Origin: Paraescarpia echinospica
Taxonomy: Eukaryota; Annelida; Polychaeta; Sabellida; Siboglinidae
Direction of reading: 5' to 3'
DNA length: 64,000 bases
Assembly: GCA_020002185.1 (NCBI GenBank)
Contig: CM034541.1
Coordinates: 50,762,562-50,826,561, forward strand
Below, piece after piece: positions 1-9,239 of the stretch; the stretch's first letter is position 1; every line of letters starts with the position of its first letter. The position numbers were made by a program, and so were the translations under genes. Under the pieces are notes generated by a model. The model ran no database searches. It saw nothing but the letters and a program-made list of their open reading frames with translations, and was not told where the DNA came from.

Positions 1-385
1 AAGTTGGATCCTTTCCTCCAGCCATCTTGTTATTGCTAAGCACATAGACAACATTTGTATCACATGTTTGTGTGCAATGATATATATATACAACTGAGTG
101 ATGTTGGGGGTGAAGGTTGAAATACTCTCTTGTTGATGTGTTTTCTCTGTGAATAATTTTTTTTTACAAATTCCTAAATTGTTATTCCACTTGGGTTGTT
201 TGTCTTCCACCCTTGTTTCCATGACAGAGTCATTGCTTAGCCTTCTGAAGTTTCTTCCTACCTAGCTGCCATTGCCATGTTATATGTGGCATGCTAACTT
301 GCTGTGCTATTTCCAATAGTTTGTGAGTGGAGTTAACTTACTTTAGGTGGAATTATTGTAAACGGCGTTATTGAATGGAATAAGT
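1..385. other. AT-rich host DNA, start of duplication copy A
   Basis: No gene is visible. From about 240 to 385 the sequence aligns by eye with 30600-30715 (shared stretch around the words GCTGTGCTATTTCCAATAG), so this is the left part of an ~8-kb host duplication. The similarity is interrupted at 385 by a LINE insertion. Confidence 0.6.
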
Positions 386-1157
386 AGATCATCCCTTGTA
401 ACATTATACTATACATTTTTATATCCATATCTAACGTATTGTGTCGAAGTGTGGGGAGGAGCATATAATACACATCTTAGTTCTTTATTCAAATTACAAA
501 AGTATGCAATTCGGTTAATTATGTAAGATTCATACAGAGCGCACACAGACCAACTATTCCAGAAGCTGTCTATTATACTAATAAAAAAAATCTACGAATA
601 CACGATTGTGCTGTTTATGTACAAAATCGTTAAGAATATGTTTCCGTCAGTTATGACAAGGATGTTCATTAGAAATAACGAACTACATGAACACAGGACA
701 CGCAACACAGAATTACTACATGTGCCGACTTCAAAAAGTAATGTATTATATAAAACCATTAGATACCGAGGTGTCAAATTATGGAACTATATGGCGACAA
801 CAGTGGATTGTAATTGTAATTTTGTATTAGCAACGTTTAAACGTCAACTTAAGAATTTTTTGCTAGTAAATAATATTAATGACTTATATAAATAGCATTC
901 TTTGTTGCAATTTTCAATGAAACATTAATGAAAACAGTACTGCTGTGATTCGTGTTGCTGTTTTTCTTCTTTCTTCAATCATACAAACTGTTAGCTTGCA
1001 CCATGAAATTTACATATGTATCACATGTATTGTGAGGGCTAATCAGCCACTCGTGGCTTTATACCCTCATTACAGAAACCATGGCAATCTATGTATGTAA
1101 TTGATTGGAATGTATCACAGTTTCTATAATAAACCATTATTATTATTATATTATTAT
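386..1157 (+). mobile_element. 3' fragment of a non-LTR retrotransposon (LINE)
   Basis: Translation of about 430-895 gives the C-terminal tail typical of invertebrate LINE ORF2 proteins: a VEVWGGAYNTHLSSLFKLQK-type stretch, then a basic region ending in TFKRQLKNFLL. Stops interrupt it. It ends in an (ATT)n tail at about 1130-1157, as expected at the 3' end of a LINE. The pentamer TAAGT flanks it (381-385 and 1158-1162), and the related copy B (about 30715) lacks it and has a single TAAGT, so the insertion boundaries are directly visible. The family is not certain; RTE- or CR1-like is an inference from the tail. Confidence 0.65.
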
Positions 1158-2263
1158 TAAGTGTGTGTGCACAACCAGTAGTGTATGGTTTATGTACATC
1201 AGCAGGGATCGAACTTGCCACACACAACACTGAAACACTATTGTCATAAACAAGACAGTTCAACAGTTCTTAAACAATCAAATGACATAGTATGTCTGCA
1301 TTTACAACACAATACTCTAACAGCATTCAGTCACGACTATATTGTTACTATTGATGCACTTTTAGACGGTTAAGTCCACAAAAAGCGCTCACCCTTGTTC
1401 GTCATCACCCCATTCAGTGTGACCCTGTGTGACTGGCCGCGAGTACTGTATAAATGCCTGTCAACTCTCTGTCTTCTTCTCTGTGACACAATTTCCTATA
1501 TCAAACAGTGTGTGTGTGTGCACGCGTGCACGCGTGTGCATGAGTGTGACATGTATCCCTGTCAACTGTGCATATCAGTCAACTTTCCATATCCCCAGGA
1601 GAGGCATACCTAAGGCAATGTTATCAGACCACCCTTTATGTCATATTGTGCAGGTGACTTATGAAAGAACCTGCATTGCCGTCTCCTCCCTAGGACTGAA
1701 AAGTGACTTCCTGGAATAGAGAGCCAAGACACTTGTTGATGTCAGCAGGAGAGCTAAGTACAATAAACATGTCTCTGCAATCAAATATAGAAATAGGACC
1801 AGAGTAGGTCTGGAGACAACAAATAAGGAAGAAGTCATTCCAAGCATTCTGCTAGACACCAACTTCCGAAATGTCTAGGAAGGGGATATTCATGCAATAA
1901 CTGTATATCTAACTGGATAACATCTCAGAATTTTAGCTAGGTTGGAAGTACGTTATTATTTAAACAGACACTCCGGATTTCGACATACACATATTTTGAA
2001 ACAATGTTGGTGGTCGGCAGTTACAATGGTAAAATATAGCCCAAACGAATTAGAATATCTACATCCACACATGTCATAAATTGAACCTCGGTTAACGGTC
2101 ACATCATTACTATAGCCACATTGCAATTAAGGTCATCTTAGGACAGTCCAAAACTGGTTCCATATATAGTGTAAAATATAGGAAATTAGTCCCACTAATA
2201 TGGTCACCTCGCTATTCAGGTTATTTTACCCAGTCCCAATGGCGACCTTAATAGTGAAGTTCC

Positions 2264-2317
<54 letters not shown>

Positions 2318-2433
2318 GCATATTTCACGGCGTACATGAGACCGCTGTTTTAAGGAGACAGCAGCCGGTCTCCTTAAAGTTTAGGCATAAAGGAAATAAC
2401 TTCGGCCATTACTAAGAATTTTATTTTACATTT
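1158..2433. other. Host duplication copy A, non-coding
   Basis: No supported gene. 1160-1345 matches 30716-30900 and 2050-2260 matches about 31850-32050 in copy B, with moderate divergence. A (TA)n-rich low-complexity patch is at about 2262-2320, next to a short inverted motif (AAGGAGAC and GTCTCCTT at 2354-2377). Confidence 0.55.
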
Positions 2434-3500
2434 TTGGTGATTTTGAGCATGTTTATTCTAGAGCTTTATAGTATAAAAAACATAAAACTATCCACAGACT
2501 GGAAACAAGCTAGCATATCTGCACAGAACTACCGACCAGTCAGTTTAACGAGCGCAGATGGGAAAATATTGGAAGGAAAAATCAGGGACACCATCAATGA
2601 ATATATGAAAGTAAATGACCTACTGAGCGATAAGCAATTTCGATTAATCAAAGGCCGTTCTACAATATTTCAACTATTCAAAATTACTCGATTCATGGAC
2701 AGAAGCCCCCTTCTTTTTGTTATATTCGAAAATGATTTACTTGATGTTACAACGAGCTATCATATTTTCTCGTTTGTGGATGATATGGAGGTCTTCAGTC
2801 TCTTCAGAAGAATGCGCAAAACTGCAAGAAGATCATATTTCTGCCGAACGCTGGACATATAAATCACTTTTGTAATTCCACCCAGATAAATGTAACCATA
2901 TAAGATTTGGATCTTCATCCACAAGGAATCAAGGCTATTCACTGGGAAGCAACCAGACAACACTTACAAGTACGGACAAGGTGAAAGATATTGGGGTCAC
3001 TTTCCATTCATTGCGTAATTTTTAGGCATTTGGCAAAGCCAATTTGATGATGGGGATAATCCGACGTACTTTCGGTCACATGGATGAAACATTCACACCG
3101 TCAATACGCTGATCAAATATGGAGTCCTTTCTTAATGAAACATATCACAGCTCTCGAAAATGTTCAGTACAGAGCAACCAAATTAATTCCTAGTTTCAAA
3201 GACCTTGAATACAAAGAACATTTACAGAGACTGAAATGTCTAACTCTATCATAACGTCGCCTCAGAGGAAACATGATTGAAATGTATAAGATACTAACAG
3301 GGAAATATGATACAGCAATCTCATCCAATTTTGTTACATAGAGGGATAACGACGCTTCACCGGTGCAGTCGTTTGACGCAAAAATAGTTAAGTTATGGCA
3401 AAACCACCCTATGAAAACTGAATACACTGCCCCACCCCTATCTTGGATTGTGCCAGACTCAAACGCATGGGCACAGTCCGAGCAGATGTCAAAAGCGAGA
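2434..3500 (+). mobile_element. Degenerate non-LTR retrotransposon reverse transcriptase
   Basis: The plus strand encodes pieces of a LINE reverse transcriptase. NYRPVSLTS (near 2530) is the classic RT motif 2a region, and FVDDMEVF (near 2775) is a mutated form of the catalytic FADD box. The segment between them is far too short, so the RT core carries a large internal deletion. Further on, 3160-3300 encodes the tail motif FKDLEYKEHLQRLK with stops. Copy B carries the same tail at 32430-32541. This is a dead fragment. Confidence 0.7.
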
Positions 3501-3801
3501 GCTGACATATAAGAAGCAGAGGCAGTAATGCCTAGTCAAGCTAGAACAGGATATGTGAGAACAATAATGAATTTTCTTGTTGTACCCAAAAGCAATATAA
3601 ACAACAGTCTACAACTATTTGCCGTTCTAAACATCCAAAGTCCCTACCTTCCTTCGGGTGGCGCTGTTGCAGCCATCTTGAAATGGCTACTCCTTCATGC
3701 TGTCTTTTCCACATTTGTTTTCATGTCCTATAGTCTGTTCCACAGTTGAAATCACATGTTACACGAAGCACCATATGGAGCGTCAAGCGAATATTGTTTG
3801 T
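3501..3801. other. Host sequence left of the Polinton insertion
   Basis: Non-coding. 3570-3801 aligns closely with 34850-35062 in copy B, up to the base before the Polinton target-site duplication. Confidence 0.7.
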
Positions 3802-3807
3802 TACGTA
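3802..3807. repeat. Target-site duplication, left copy (TACGTA)
   Basis: TACGTA precedes the element start AGTAGATAG and is repeated exactly after the element end at 21182-21187. Six-base duplications are the known signature of Polinton/Maverick integrases. Confidence 0.9.
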
Positions 3808-4128
3808 AGTAGATAGTAAGACCTGTACGATCTCAAAACGCTACTTATAAAAAACGTTTTAATGACCACTAAACGATTCGAGCACCCAGCTGACGTAAGC
3901 AATAATGCGAGACTAGTCCTATGTATAAAAAAAAGATCAAAGGTTTTTTGTTTGACACTAATGAGTTTGGGAAACCTACTTATAAAAAACGTGATTGATG
4001 AGCGATGTAATTTGATACTAATTGGATGATTGACAGTACACTAGAGAGATGCCACCTAGCGGTGAGTGCAGAGAGTATTTTAGTCCTAGCGATCAACGCC
4101 GTACCTAGAGCGCGCTGACGTAAGCAAT
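3808..4128 (+). repeat. Polinton left terminal inverted repeat
   Basis: Compared with the reverse complement of 20862-21181 it differs by four substitutions and one base in an A-run (eight versus seven A). It contains two TGACGTAAGC motifs (3891-3900, 4116-4125) and two copies of the word CTACTTATAAAAAA. In this class the repeats serve as integrase ends and, by analogy with protein-primed replication, as replication origins. Confidence 0.93.
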
Positions 4129-4297
4129 ACGCTAAACACGCTAAAACCATCGTATAAACGTTTAGTTTCGTACTTAGTGACGTAAGCTAACCACGCTAAA
4201 GTATAAACGTTTAGTTTCGTACTTTCGTCGACCACCTATAACCGGGGTAGGGGTCATCAACGCCGTACAACCGGGGTTTGACCTTAGGAGTCGCGGT
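4129..4297 (+). promoter_or_regulatory. Subterminal repeat region of the left arm
   Basis: Just inside the TIR are two copies of a block containing CGTTTAGTTTCGTACTT (about 4158-4174 and 4208-4224), with CCACGCTAAAG and a third TGACGTAAGC (4178-4187). The right arm has several inverted relatives (20600-20860), and single relatives occur at 18965 and 19225. A stretch at 4230-4255 is also related in inverted form to 20590-20620. The placement suggests a regulatory or replication role; this is inference. Confidence 0.5.
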
Positions 4298-4305
4298 TAT
4301 ATAAG
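4298..4305 (+). promoter_or_regulatory. TATA box of the left-arm gene cluster
   Basis: TATATAAG lies 35 bp before the ATG at 4340. A start site about 30 bp downstream of the box would leave almost no 5' UTR. The polymerase gene at the other side has the same arrangement (TATAAATAG about 30 bp before its ATG). Confidence 0.5.
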
Positions 4306-4339
4306 CGGTGGCGGTAGCGGGTGATCGGTAGTCGGTACG

Positions 4340-4792
4340 ATGTCGTCGCCTATAAGGTTTGGTGGATCGCGATCGTTCTTGTCGAATATGTATATGTGTC
4401 GACTGTCGGCGTTCGGTAGGGGCTTTCGATCCGTCGAGCACGCCTATCAGTATAGGAAAGCGATATTCTACGAGGACGTGGAATGCGCCGAAAAGTTCAA
4501 AAGGTCGCAAAGCTCTTACGCAGCGAAACGACGCGGTTACGACATTCGACTAAAGAGAATGAGAAACAAATGGACCGACATTAGGGTGAAATGTATGAAG
4601 ATGTTGTTGAGGAGGAAGTTTGACGGATCGAGCGATTAGAAGGCTGCACTGTTGGCGACCGGGGACGCCGAATTGGTGGAATGGGTAGCGAGTAGGGAGG
4701 GTTTCTGGGGTAGCGGAATCGCGGGCGATCCGGGGAAGAACATGCTCGGTAAATTGTTGATGGAGTTGCGCGATGAGTATAAAGACGCGTAA
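4340..4792 (+). pseudogene. NADAR-family (YbiA-like) gene with in-frame TAG
   Basis: A 150-codon reading frame interrupted only by a TAG at codon 100 (4637-4639). Before the stop it has the family's N-terminal signature: LSN (residues 14-16) and SVEHAYQYRKA (31-41, with the conserved Glu 33). After the stop, in the same frame, it has TGDAELVEW (107-115), WGSG (123-126) and a GKNMLGKLLMELR end (132-144). The length fits NADAR domains (~150 aa). NADAR proteins act on ADP-ribose-type substrates, including removal of ADP-ribose from modified guanine, and occur in phages and large DNA viruses. It is the first gene of the cluster, 28 bp before the ATPase gene. The stop truncates the protein before the C-terminal conserved motifs, so the gene is probably inactive here unless read through. 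Substrate unknown. Confidence 0.82.
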
Positions 4793-4820
4793 AAAAGTGT
4801 TCGTCGTTCAGTCGTGAAAA

Positions 4821-5480
4821 ATGAACGGACCGTCGTTGAAGCATCCTTTTACGTGTATAGTAGCCGGTCCTACGGGATGCGGTAAGACGACGTTCGTCGA
4901 GCGTTTGATACGTTACGACACTATGATCGATCCGCCGCCGGAGAAAATCCTGTGGTGCTACGGACAGTGGCAGAGCGGCTACACGTCTATGTCTTCGAAA
5001 ATAGAGTTCGTAGACGGCCTGCCGGATCCGAAACGTTTAGACGGTAAAGCGAGAACGCTTCTAGTACTCGACGACCTCATGGAGGAGACCGATAGCCGGG
5101 TGACGGTACTATTTACTAAAAAAAGTCATCATTGTAATACGTCGGTCGTACAATTGCGACAGAACATGTTTCCGAAAGGGAAAGAAAACCGTACAATCAG
5201 CCTGAACGCGCAATGCATAGAACTATTCAAGAGTCCTCGAGACGCGGGTCAAATAGGTCACCTAGCGAAACAGATGTACCCGGGAAAGGTCAACTACATG
5301 ATAGAGGCTTTCAAAGACGCGACGTCGTCGGCGTACGGGTATCTATTCGTGGATCTGAAAAAGGAAACGGAAGAGGATATGCGTCTGCGTACGTGCATAT
5401 TTCCGGACGATCGCCTTCAGTACGTGTACGTACGGAAGGGTGGCGGCGGTGGTGGTGGTGGTGGCGTCGGCGGACTATAA
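4821..5480 (+). CDS. Packaging ATPase (FtsK/HerA, A32-like)
   Basis: 219 aa. The Walker A motif GPTGCGKTT is at residues 16-24 and Walker B LLVLDD at 80-85. The downstream LRQNMFPKGKENRTISLN stretch is characteristic of the A32-like genome-packaging ATPases of Polintons and large DNA viruses. Such ATPases drive DNA into the capsid. The ATG at 4821 has an A-rich lead (GTGAAAAATG), and Walker A lies close to the N-terminus as usual for the family. The C-terminus ends in a glycine run encoded by a GGT/GGC triplet repeat (5440-5475), a likely expansion of a low-complexity tail. The reading frame is intact. Confidence 0.93.
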   Translation: MNGPSLKHPFTCIVAGPTGCGKTTFVERLIRYDTMIDPPPEKILWCYGQWQSGYTSMSSKIEFVDGLPDPKRLDGKARTLLVLDDLMEETDSRVTVLFTKKSHHCNTSVVQLRQNMFPKGKENRTISLNAQCIELFKSPRDAGQIGHLAKQMYPGKVNYMIEAFKDATSSAYGYLFVDLKKETEEDMRLRTCIFPDDRLQYVYVRKGGGGGGGGGVGGL

Positions 5481-5518
5481 GAAGAGAGAGACGACGACGC
5501 GTCCGTTTATTAGCCGCT

Positions 5519-5932
5519 ATGAAGGCGCGCGTGACGGGAGCGAAGAGACGGCCGAAGGTGGCGGGACCGACGAATCAAATAAAGAGACACATCGTCGCCC
5601 TGCAACTGTTGGAGAGACATAGGCGGAACATCGCTCTGCGAAAAGCCCTGCTCGCCCACGCGGACACCGGTCTCATTTGTAGTCTGTGCGATTGCGCGTA
5701 CAACATTCTGAAAGGGAACGTGAAGTTGTCGCCGAAACAGAAAAGCGTATTGTCGAAATACCGGGATCACCTGCGTAAACTCGTCGACAAACACGTCACG
5801 CGTAAGCAGAAGCGTGTCATCTTGCAAAAGGGTGCGGGTGGTTTTCTGACGGCCCTGCTAGCGCCGTTAGCGAGTACCGTTATCTTGCCGCTGCTCAGAC
5901 AGGTGTTCGGCGGCGCCGGCGGCAGCGGGTGA
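5519..5932 (+). CDS. Conserved small Polinton protein with GGFL hydrophobic tail
   Basis: 137 aa, starting 38 bp after the ATPase stop. The first ~60 residues are very basic. A central CSLCDCAYNILKGNV stretch (about 59-73) precedes a Lys/Arg-rich segment, and the C-terminus reads GAGGFLTALLAPLAS followed by a hydrophobic run and a GGAGGSG end. Proteins of this layout (an NILKGN core, then KR-rich, then a GGFL..LL.P hydrophobic end) recur in Polintons and adintoviruses with no established function. A membrane-active or virion-associated role is an inference from the hydrophobic tail. The frame continues open upstream to 5213 in the ATPase shadow, but the only sensible ATG after the ATPase is at 5519. 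Confidence 0.7.
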   Translation: MKARVTGAKRRPKVAGPTNQIKRHIVALQLLERHRRNIALRKALLAHADTGLICSLCDCAYNILKGNVKLSPKQKSVLSKYRDHLRKLVDKHVTRKQKRVILQKGAGGFLTALLAPLASTVILPLLRQVFGGAGGSG

Positions 5933-5935
5933 TTG

Positions 5936-6709
5936 ATGCAGTATGCGAAGAAGATGGCGTTGGTCGATCCACGATTGGTGGAAAGCCTTCTGCCGCGTGT
6001 CGATCAGTCGTCGAGCACGCCTCGATCATGTGTGCTGAGTAGCCTTGACAGCGACATGAAGGACATTCTAGAACGTTCGGATTTATCGGAACGCGAAAAG
6101 GTAGCGTCGTACAATCAACTGCTGAGTCGGTACAATGCGATAGAGGCGGCTCGAGCGGCGCAACCGGTACGCGTGTCGGTGGTCAACAGCGAGACGACGC
6201 CCGCGGTACCGGTGGCGCCGGCGGCGTCGGCGGCGGCGGTGGCGCCACCATCGTCGGAGACGATAGAGCGCGAAATCATAGCCAGTATGCCGAAAACGTT
6301 GAAAGAGAAGACGAGACTGCTGATCGAAAAAATAAAAGCCGATCCGTTGTCTCGATGGAACGATCGCGGTGAATTCGTGTACGACGGTAAAGCGATCGCG
6401 GGGAGTAATATGGTCGATCTAGTAAACGATCTCATGCGAACGAGATCGAAGACGACGGCGCCCGTAGGATGGCGGGAGTTCGGATTGCACATGAAGGATA
6501 TGAATATCCCTATGGAATTCGTAGGCAACCCGCGCTATCGTTCGTACGTGGAGCGACGACGGAAGCAGCTACTAGAAGAGAGGATGACGATGCCGTCGAC
6601 GTCTAGTTCATCAGCGCCGACTGAGCGGAGACGTCGTACTCGGATGCGAGGCGCGCCTAAACGCAGATCCTCTTCGTTGGACGTCGCGGCGTGGGATACG
6701 TTGTCGTGA
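5936..6709 (+). CDS. PY-like conserved Polinton protein
   Basis: 257 aa from the ATG at 5936, just after the previous stop (5930-5932). The N-terminal part (residues ~10-70) is helical with SEREKVASYNQLLSRYNAI. A Pro/Ala/Val linker follows (about 85-110). The conserved core around 125-210 contains IKADPLSRWNDRGEF, SNMVDLVNDLMR and VGWREFGLHMKDMNIP. The C-terminus is Ser- and Arg-rich. This layout matches the PY-type protein seen beside the capsid and ATPase genes in many Polintons; its function is not established. The frame is intact. The basic tail could bind nucleic acid (inference). Confidence 0.7.
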   Translation: MQYAKKMALVDPRLVESLLPRVDQSSSTPRSCVLSSLDSDMKDILERSDLSEREKVASYNQLLSRYNAIEAARAAQPVRVSVVNSETTPAVPVAPAASAAAVAPPSSETIEREIIASMPKTLKEKTRLLIEKIKADPLSRWNDRGEFVYDGKAIAGSNMVDLVNDLMRTRSKTTAPVGWREFGLHMKDMNIPMEFVGNPRYRSYVERRRKQLLEERMTMPSTSSSSAPTERRRRTRMRGAPKRRSSSLDVAAWDTLS

Positions 6710-6876
6710 TGTCGTCACGACGCGCGATCATCATCATCGTCGTCGGTTTCATCATCGCGCTTATCGCGTTCTGTATAATCGTATCATCATCGTCGTCGTC
6801 GTCGTCATGGTGTCCGGGTGGAGTCGTCGTCGTCGTCCAAAGCTTCGACAGCAACGAAACGACGACGACGAGCTGA
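6709..6876 (+). CDS. Small single-pass membrane protein (hypothetical)
   Basis: 55 aa; its ATG overlaps the preceding stop (TGATG at 6707-6711), the tight spacing used throughout this cluster. One strong transmembrane segment, IIIIVVGFIIALIAFCIIV, spans residues ~7-25. A run of eight serines and a short Thr-rich tail follow. The serine run is encoded by a TCA/TCG triplet repeat. The 3' end overlaps the 5' part of the integrase frame. I do not recognise a family. Confidence 0.5.
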   Translation: MSSRRAIIIIVVGFIIALIAFCIIVSSSSSSSSWCPGGVVVVVQSFDSNETTTTS

Positions 6877-7922
6877 ATAACGCGTACTTCGATCCGAAAC
6901 GGGTGGGGAGTTACGGAGGCGTCGACGCGTTGCACCGGGCGTCGAAGCTCCGACGTCCGGCCGTCGAGAGGAGGCTAGCGTCGCAGGACGCCTATACCCT
7001 ACACAAACCGGTTAGACGTCATTTCAAACGACGTCGCGTCATCGTGGGCGGTCGAAACCAGCAGTGGCAAGCCGATCTGGTCGACTTGTCTAGACTGAAA
7101 ACGCACAACGACGGTATAACATTCCTATTGACGGTGATCGATGTGTTTTCGAAGCGGGCGTGGTGCGTTCCGTTGAAGAGTAAGTCCGGCGCGTCGCTCG
7201 TCGCGGCCTTCGAGCGCCTGCTGAACGACGAGACGTCGCACACGCTGCAGACGGATAAGGGGAGCGAGTTTTTGAACCGACCCCTGCAAACGTTGTTAAA
7301 GAGTCGCGGCGTTCATCATTTCGTGACGCATAACGAGGAGACTAAAGCGAGCGTCGTGGAACGGTTTAATCGAACTTTGAAGACGCGTATGTGGCGCTAT
7401 TTTACGAAACACGAAACGCTGCGCAACGTAGAGGCGTTACCGGATTTCGTGCGTTCGTACAACAACGCCTACCACCGAAGTAGCGGTAGGACGCCGGCGA
7501 GTGTCGACGCGACGAATCAGGAGGCCGTATGGCAACGACTGTACGGGGGTGGCGACGGTCGACGACGAAAACCGAAACTACGCGTGGGAGATCGCGTACG
7601 TATCAGCAAGACGAGGGGTCAATTAAAAAAAGGATACATGGCTAACTGGAGCGAGGAGCTGTTCACCGTCGTAGAGGTGCATCCGTCCGATCCGCCCGTT
7701 TATCGCCTGAAGGACGACGCCGAGACGCCGATAGAGGGCGCCTTCTACGAACCGGAACTACAACGCGTAGTCGTTCCGAAAGACAAACTATATCGCGTGG
7801 AGGCGGTTCTACGGCGTCGTCGGCGTCGTGGTGGCGGCGGTTCGGAGGCGTTCGTAAAATGGAGCGGATATCCGGCTTCATTCAACAGCTGGATCGACGC
7901 CGAGTCGCTCGTGGACCTATGA
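6807..7922 (+). CDS. Polinton integrase (RVE) with C-terminal chromodomain
   Basis: 371 aa from the first ATG; translation may begin slightly later because the first ~70 nt overlap the previous small gene. The N-terminal region carries the family motif QDAYTLHKPVRR (60-71). The catalytic acidic residues are visible in WQADLVD (D90), LQTDKGSEF (D150) and SVVERFNR (E185), a D,D-~35-E spacing. A basic SH3-like region follows (about 255-330). The last ~40 residues form a chromodomain (YRVEAVL...FVKWSGYPASFNSW). This enzyme inserts the linear element and creates the 6-bp duplication; the chromodomain may steer it to chromatin marks. The frame and all catalytic residues are intact. Confidence 0.95.
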   Translation: MVSGWSRRRRPKLRQQRNDDDELNNAYFDPKRVGSYGGVDALHRASKLRRPAVERRLASQDAYTLHKPVRRHFKRRRVIVGGRNQQWQADLVDLSRLKTHNDGITFLLTVIDVFSKRAWCVPLKSKSGASLVAAFERLLNDETSHTLQTDKGSEFLNRPLQTLLKSRGVHHFVTHNEETKASVVERFNRTLKTRMWRYFTKHETLRNVEALPDFVRSYNNAYHRSSGRTPASVDATNQEAVWQRLYGGGDGRRRKPKLRVGDRVRISKTRGQLKKGYMANWSEELFTVVEVHPSDPPVYRLKDDAETPIEGAFYEPELQRVVVPKDKLYRVEAVLRRRRRRGGGGSEAFVKWSGYPASFNSWIDAESLVDL

Positions 7923-8377
7923 TGAATCGTTGGATGCGTCACACCGGCTGCTGGCGACTGCACGAGGCGGGACTATGCAACGGATCTTCGTTCTTACCGT
8001 ATAAAGATCCCTGCTGCATCGACAGCGCGCAGTGGCGCGACGATGTGCGACGACGACGAAACTATCTCGAGTGGCGATCGAGGAACGAACGCCGAGCGAT
8101 CATCCGTCGTCGACGACGACGACCCGTCGACGCTACTGTCGTCGAACCCGTTCCATGGCGAATCTGCGGCAACGAATGCCCTAAGGCCGAAATCGTATTC
8201 CTCTGTCAGGTCGTCGTCCTGTACTTCGTCATCGCCGTTAGTATATACAATCTAACGAAAGGTCAAGGTGACTCCAACCTGTGGACGGCGCTGTTGAGCA
8301 GCTGTCTCGGTTACCTGCTTCCGAGTCCGTCTATGAGCGTCGGCGATCGACGACAACGCGATGACGGTTTCGTCTGA
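7919..8377 (+). CDS. Conserved two-TM Polinton protein (SSCLGYLLP motif)
   Basis: 152 aa. Its ATG overlaps the integrase stop (ATGA at 7919-7922); a second ATG follows at once at 7922. The N-terminal part is Arg-rich with HTGCWRLHEAG and paired cysteines (PCCID). Residues ~95-150 hold CPKAEIVFLCQVV, a membrane segment, and LWTALLSSCLGYLLPSP, a second hydrophobic segment. The CPKAE...SSCLGYLLP pair is a recurrent signature of Polinton/adintovirus elements in aquatic invertebrates, with no assigned function. A membrane or virion-entry accessory role is inference. The 3' end overlaps the penton gene by 17 bp. Confidence 0.72.
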   Translation: MMNRWMRHTGCWRLHEAGLCNGSSFLPYKDPCCIDSAQWRDDVRRRRNYLEWRSRNERRAIIRRRRRRPVDATVVEPVPWRICGNECPKAEIVFLCQVVVLYFVIAVSIYNLTKGQGDSNLWTALLSSCLGYLLPSPSMSVGDRRQRDDGFV

Positions 8378-9239
8378 TTTTTATCTGACGCTGCCGAGCA
8401 ACGCGTCTATGAAACGACACCCCGAAAATACGTTGACGCACTACGTCACGGCGTTGCCGCGACGTTTCGACCTGTCGGGGGAGTGGGAATGCGGCGCGGT
8501 GTCGGTACAGTATCCGCACACGTGGTACAACGTGAGAGAGAAGGACGTCTACTTCTATCTGACTTGCGCGGCGGGCGAACCGGGTGTTTACACGCAGATA
8601 GACAAAGACGGTTCGACCGTGCTGATATATCGTCAGACGACGAATCCTCACGGTTTCTACAACAACTGTTATACGTTGTTGCACAAGATCAACGCGGCGC
8701 TAGCTAGATTACACACCGATAAGGTCAAGGCCTTACTAGAATACTGCGCCGCCTCTAACCGATATACGCTACGAATGTCGGCGGGTGTCGAATTTATCAT
8801 ACTTCATTCGAGTCGCCTGAGCTACGTGCTAGGTTTCCATACCAACACGATCATGAGTTCGTCCGCGTTCGGTACCGCGCCGGCGGTGAGACCCGTCATC
8901 AGCACGTCGCCCGCCGCGTACACGTTCGAGTACGAAGGTCGCAATACGGTGAATATGTCGGCAGGCATCGAGAGTCTGTACGTGTACACGGATCTCGTGG
9001 AACCGCGCGTCGTCGGTGACGTGTACGCGCCGCTCATTCGAAACATCGCCGTCCGCGGTGAGAACGGTGACATCATTTCGGAAACGTTCGATCGCGTGCA
9101 ATACGTGAAGCTGCAGCGGAAGCAAATCGACGAGGTCGAAGTCGATATAAGAGACGATCACGGCCAACCGATACCATTCGAGCAGGGGAAGGTGGTGACG
9201 ACGCTTCACTTCAGACCTTGTAGATCGAAATTGTTTTAA
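8361..9239 (+). CDS. Minor capsid protein (penton-like, single jelly-roll)
   Basis: 292 aa. The opening SSDFYLTLPSNAS is typical of Polinton penton homologues, and the C-terminal half contains ESLYVYTDLVEPRVVGDV and a VTTLHFRP end, both family hallmarks. The protein would form the pentameric vertices of an icosahedral particle together with the double-jelly-roll major capsid protein encoded at 10301. The start lies inside the end of the preceding gene and the stop overlaps the next ATG (TAATG at 9237-9241), so the three are likely co-transcribed. The frame is intact. Confidence 0.92.
   Translation: MTVSSDFYLTLPSNASMKRHPENTLTHYVTALPRRFDLSGEWECGAVSVQYPHTWYNVREKDVYFYLTCAAGEPGVYTQIDKDGSTVLIYRQTTNPHGFYNNCYTLLHKINAALARLHTDKVKALLEYCAASNRYTLRMSAGVEFIILHSSRLSYVLGFHTNTIMSSSAFGTAPAVRPVISTSPAAYTFEYEGRNTVNMSAGIESLYVYTDLVEPRVVGDVYAPLIRNIAVRGENGDIISETFDRVQYVKLQRKQIDEVEVDIRDDHGQPIPFEQGKVVTTLHFRPCRSKLF

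Noticed and set aside
5213..5518. Plus-strand frame overlapping the ATPase
   Set aside because: Shadow of the ATPase in another frame; the supported gene begins at ATG 5519.
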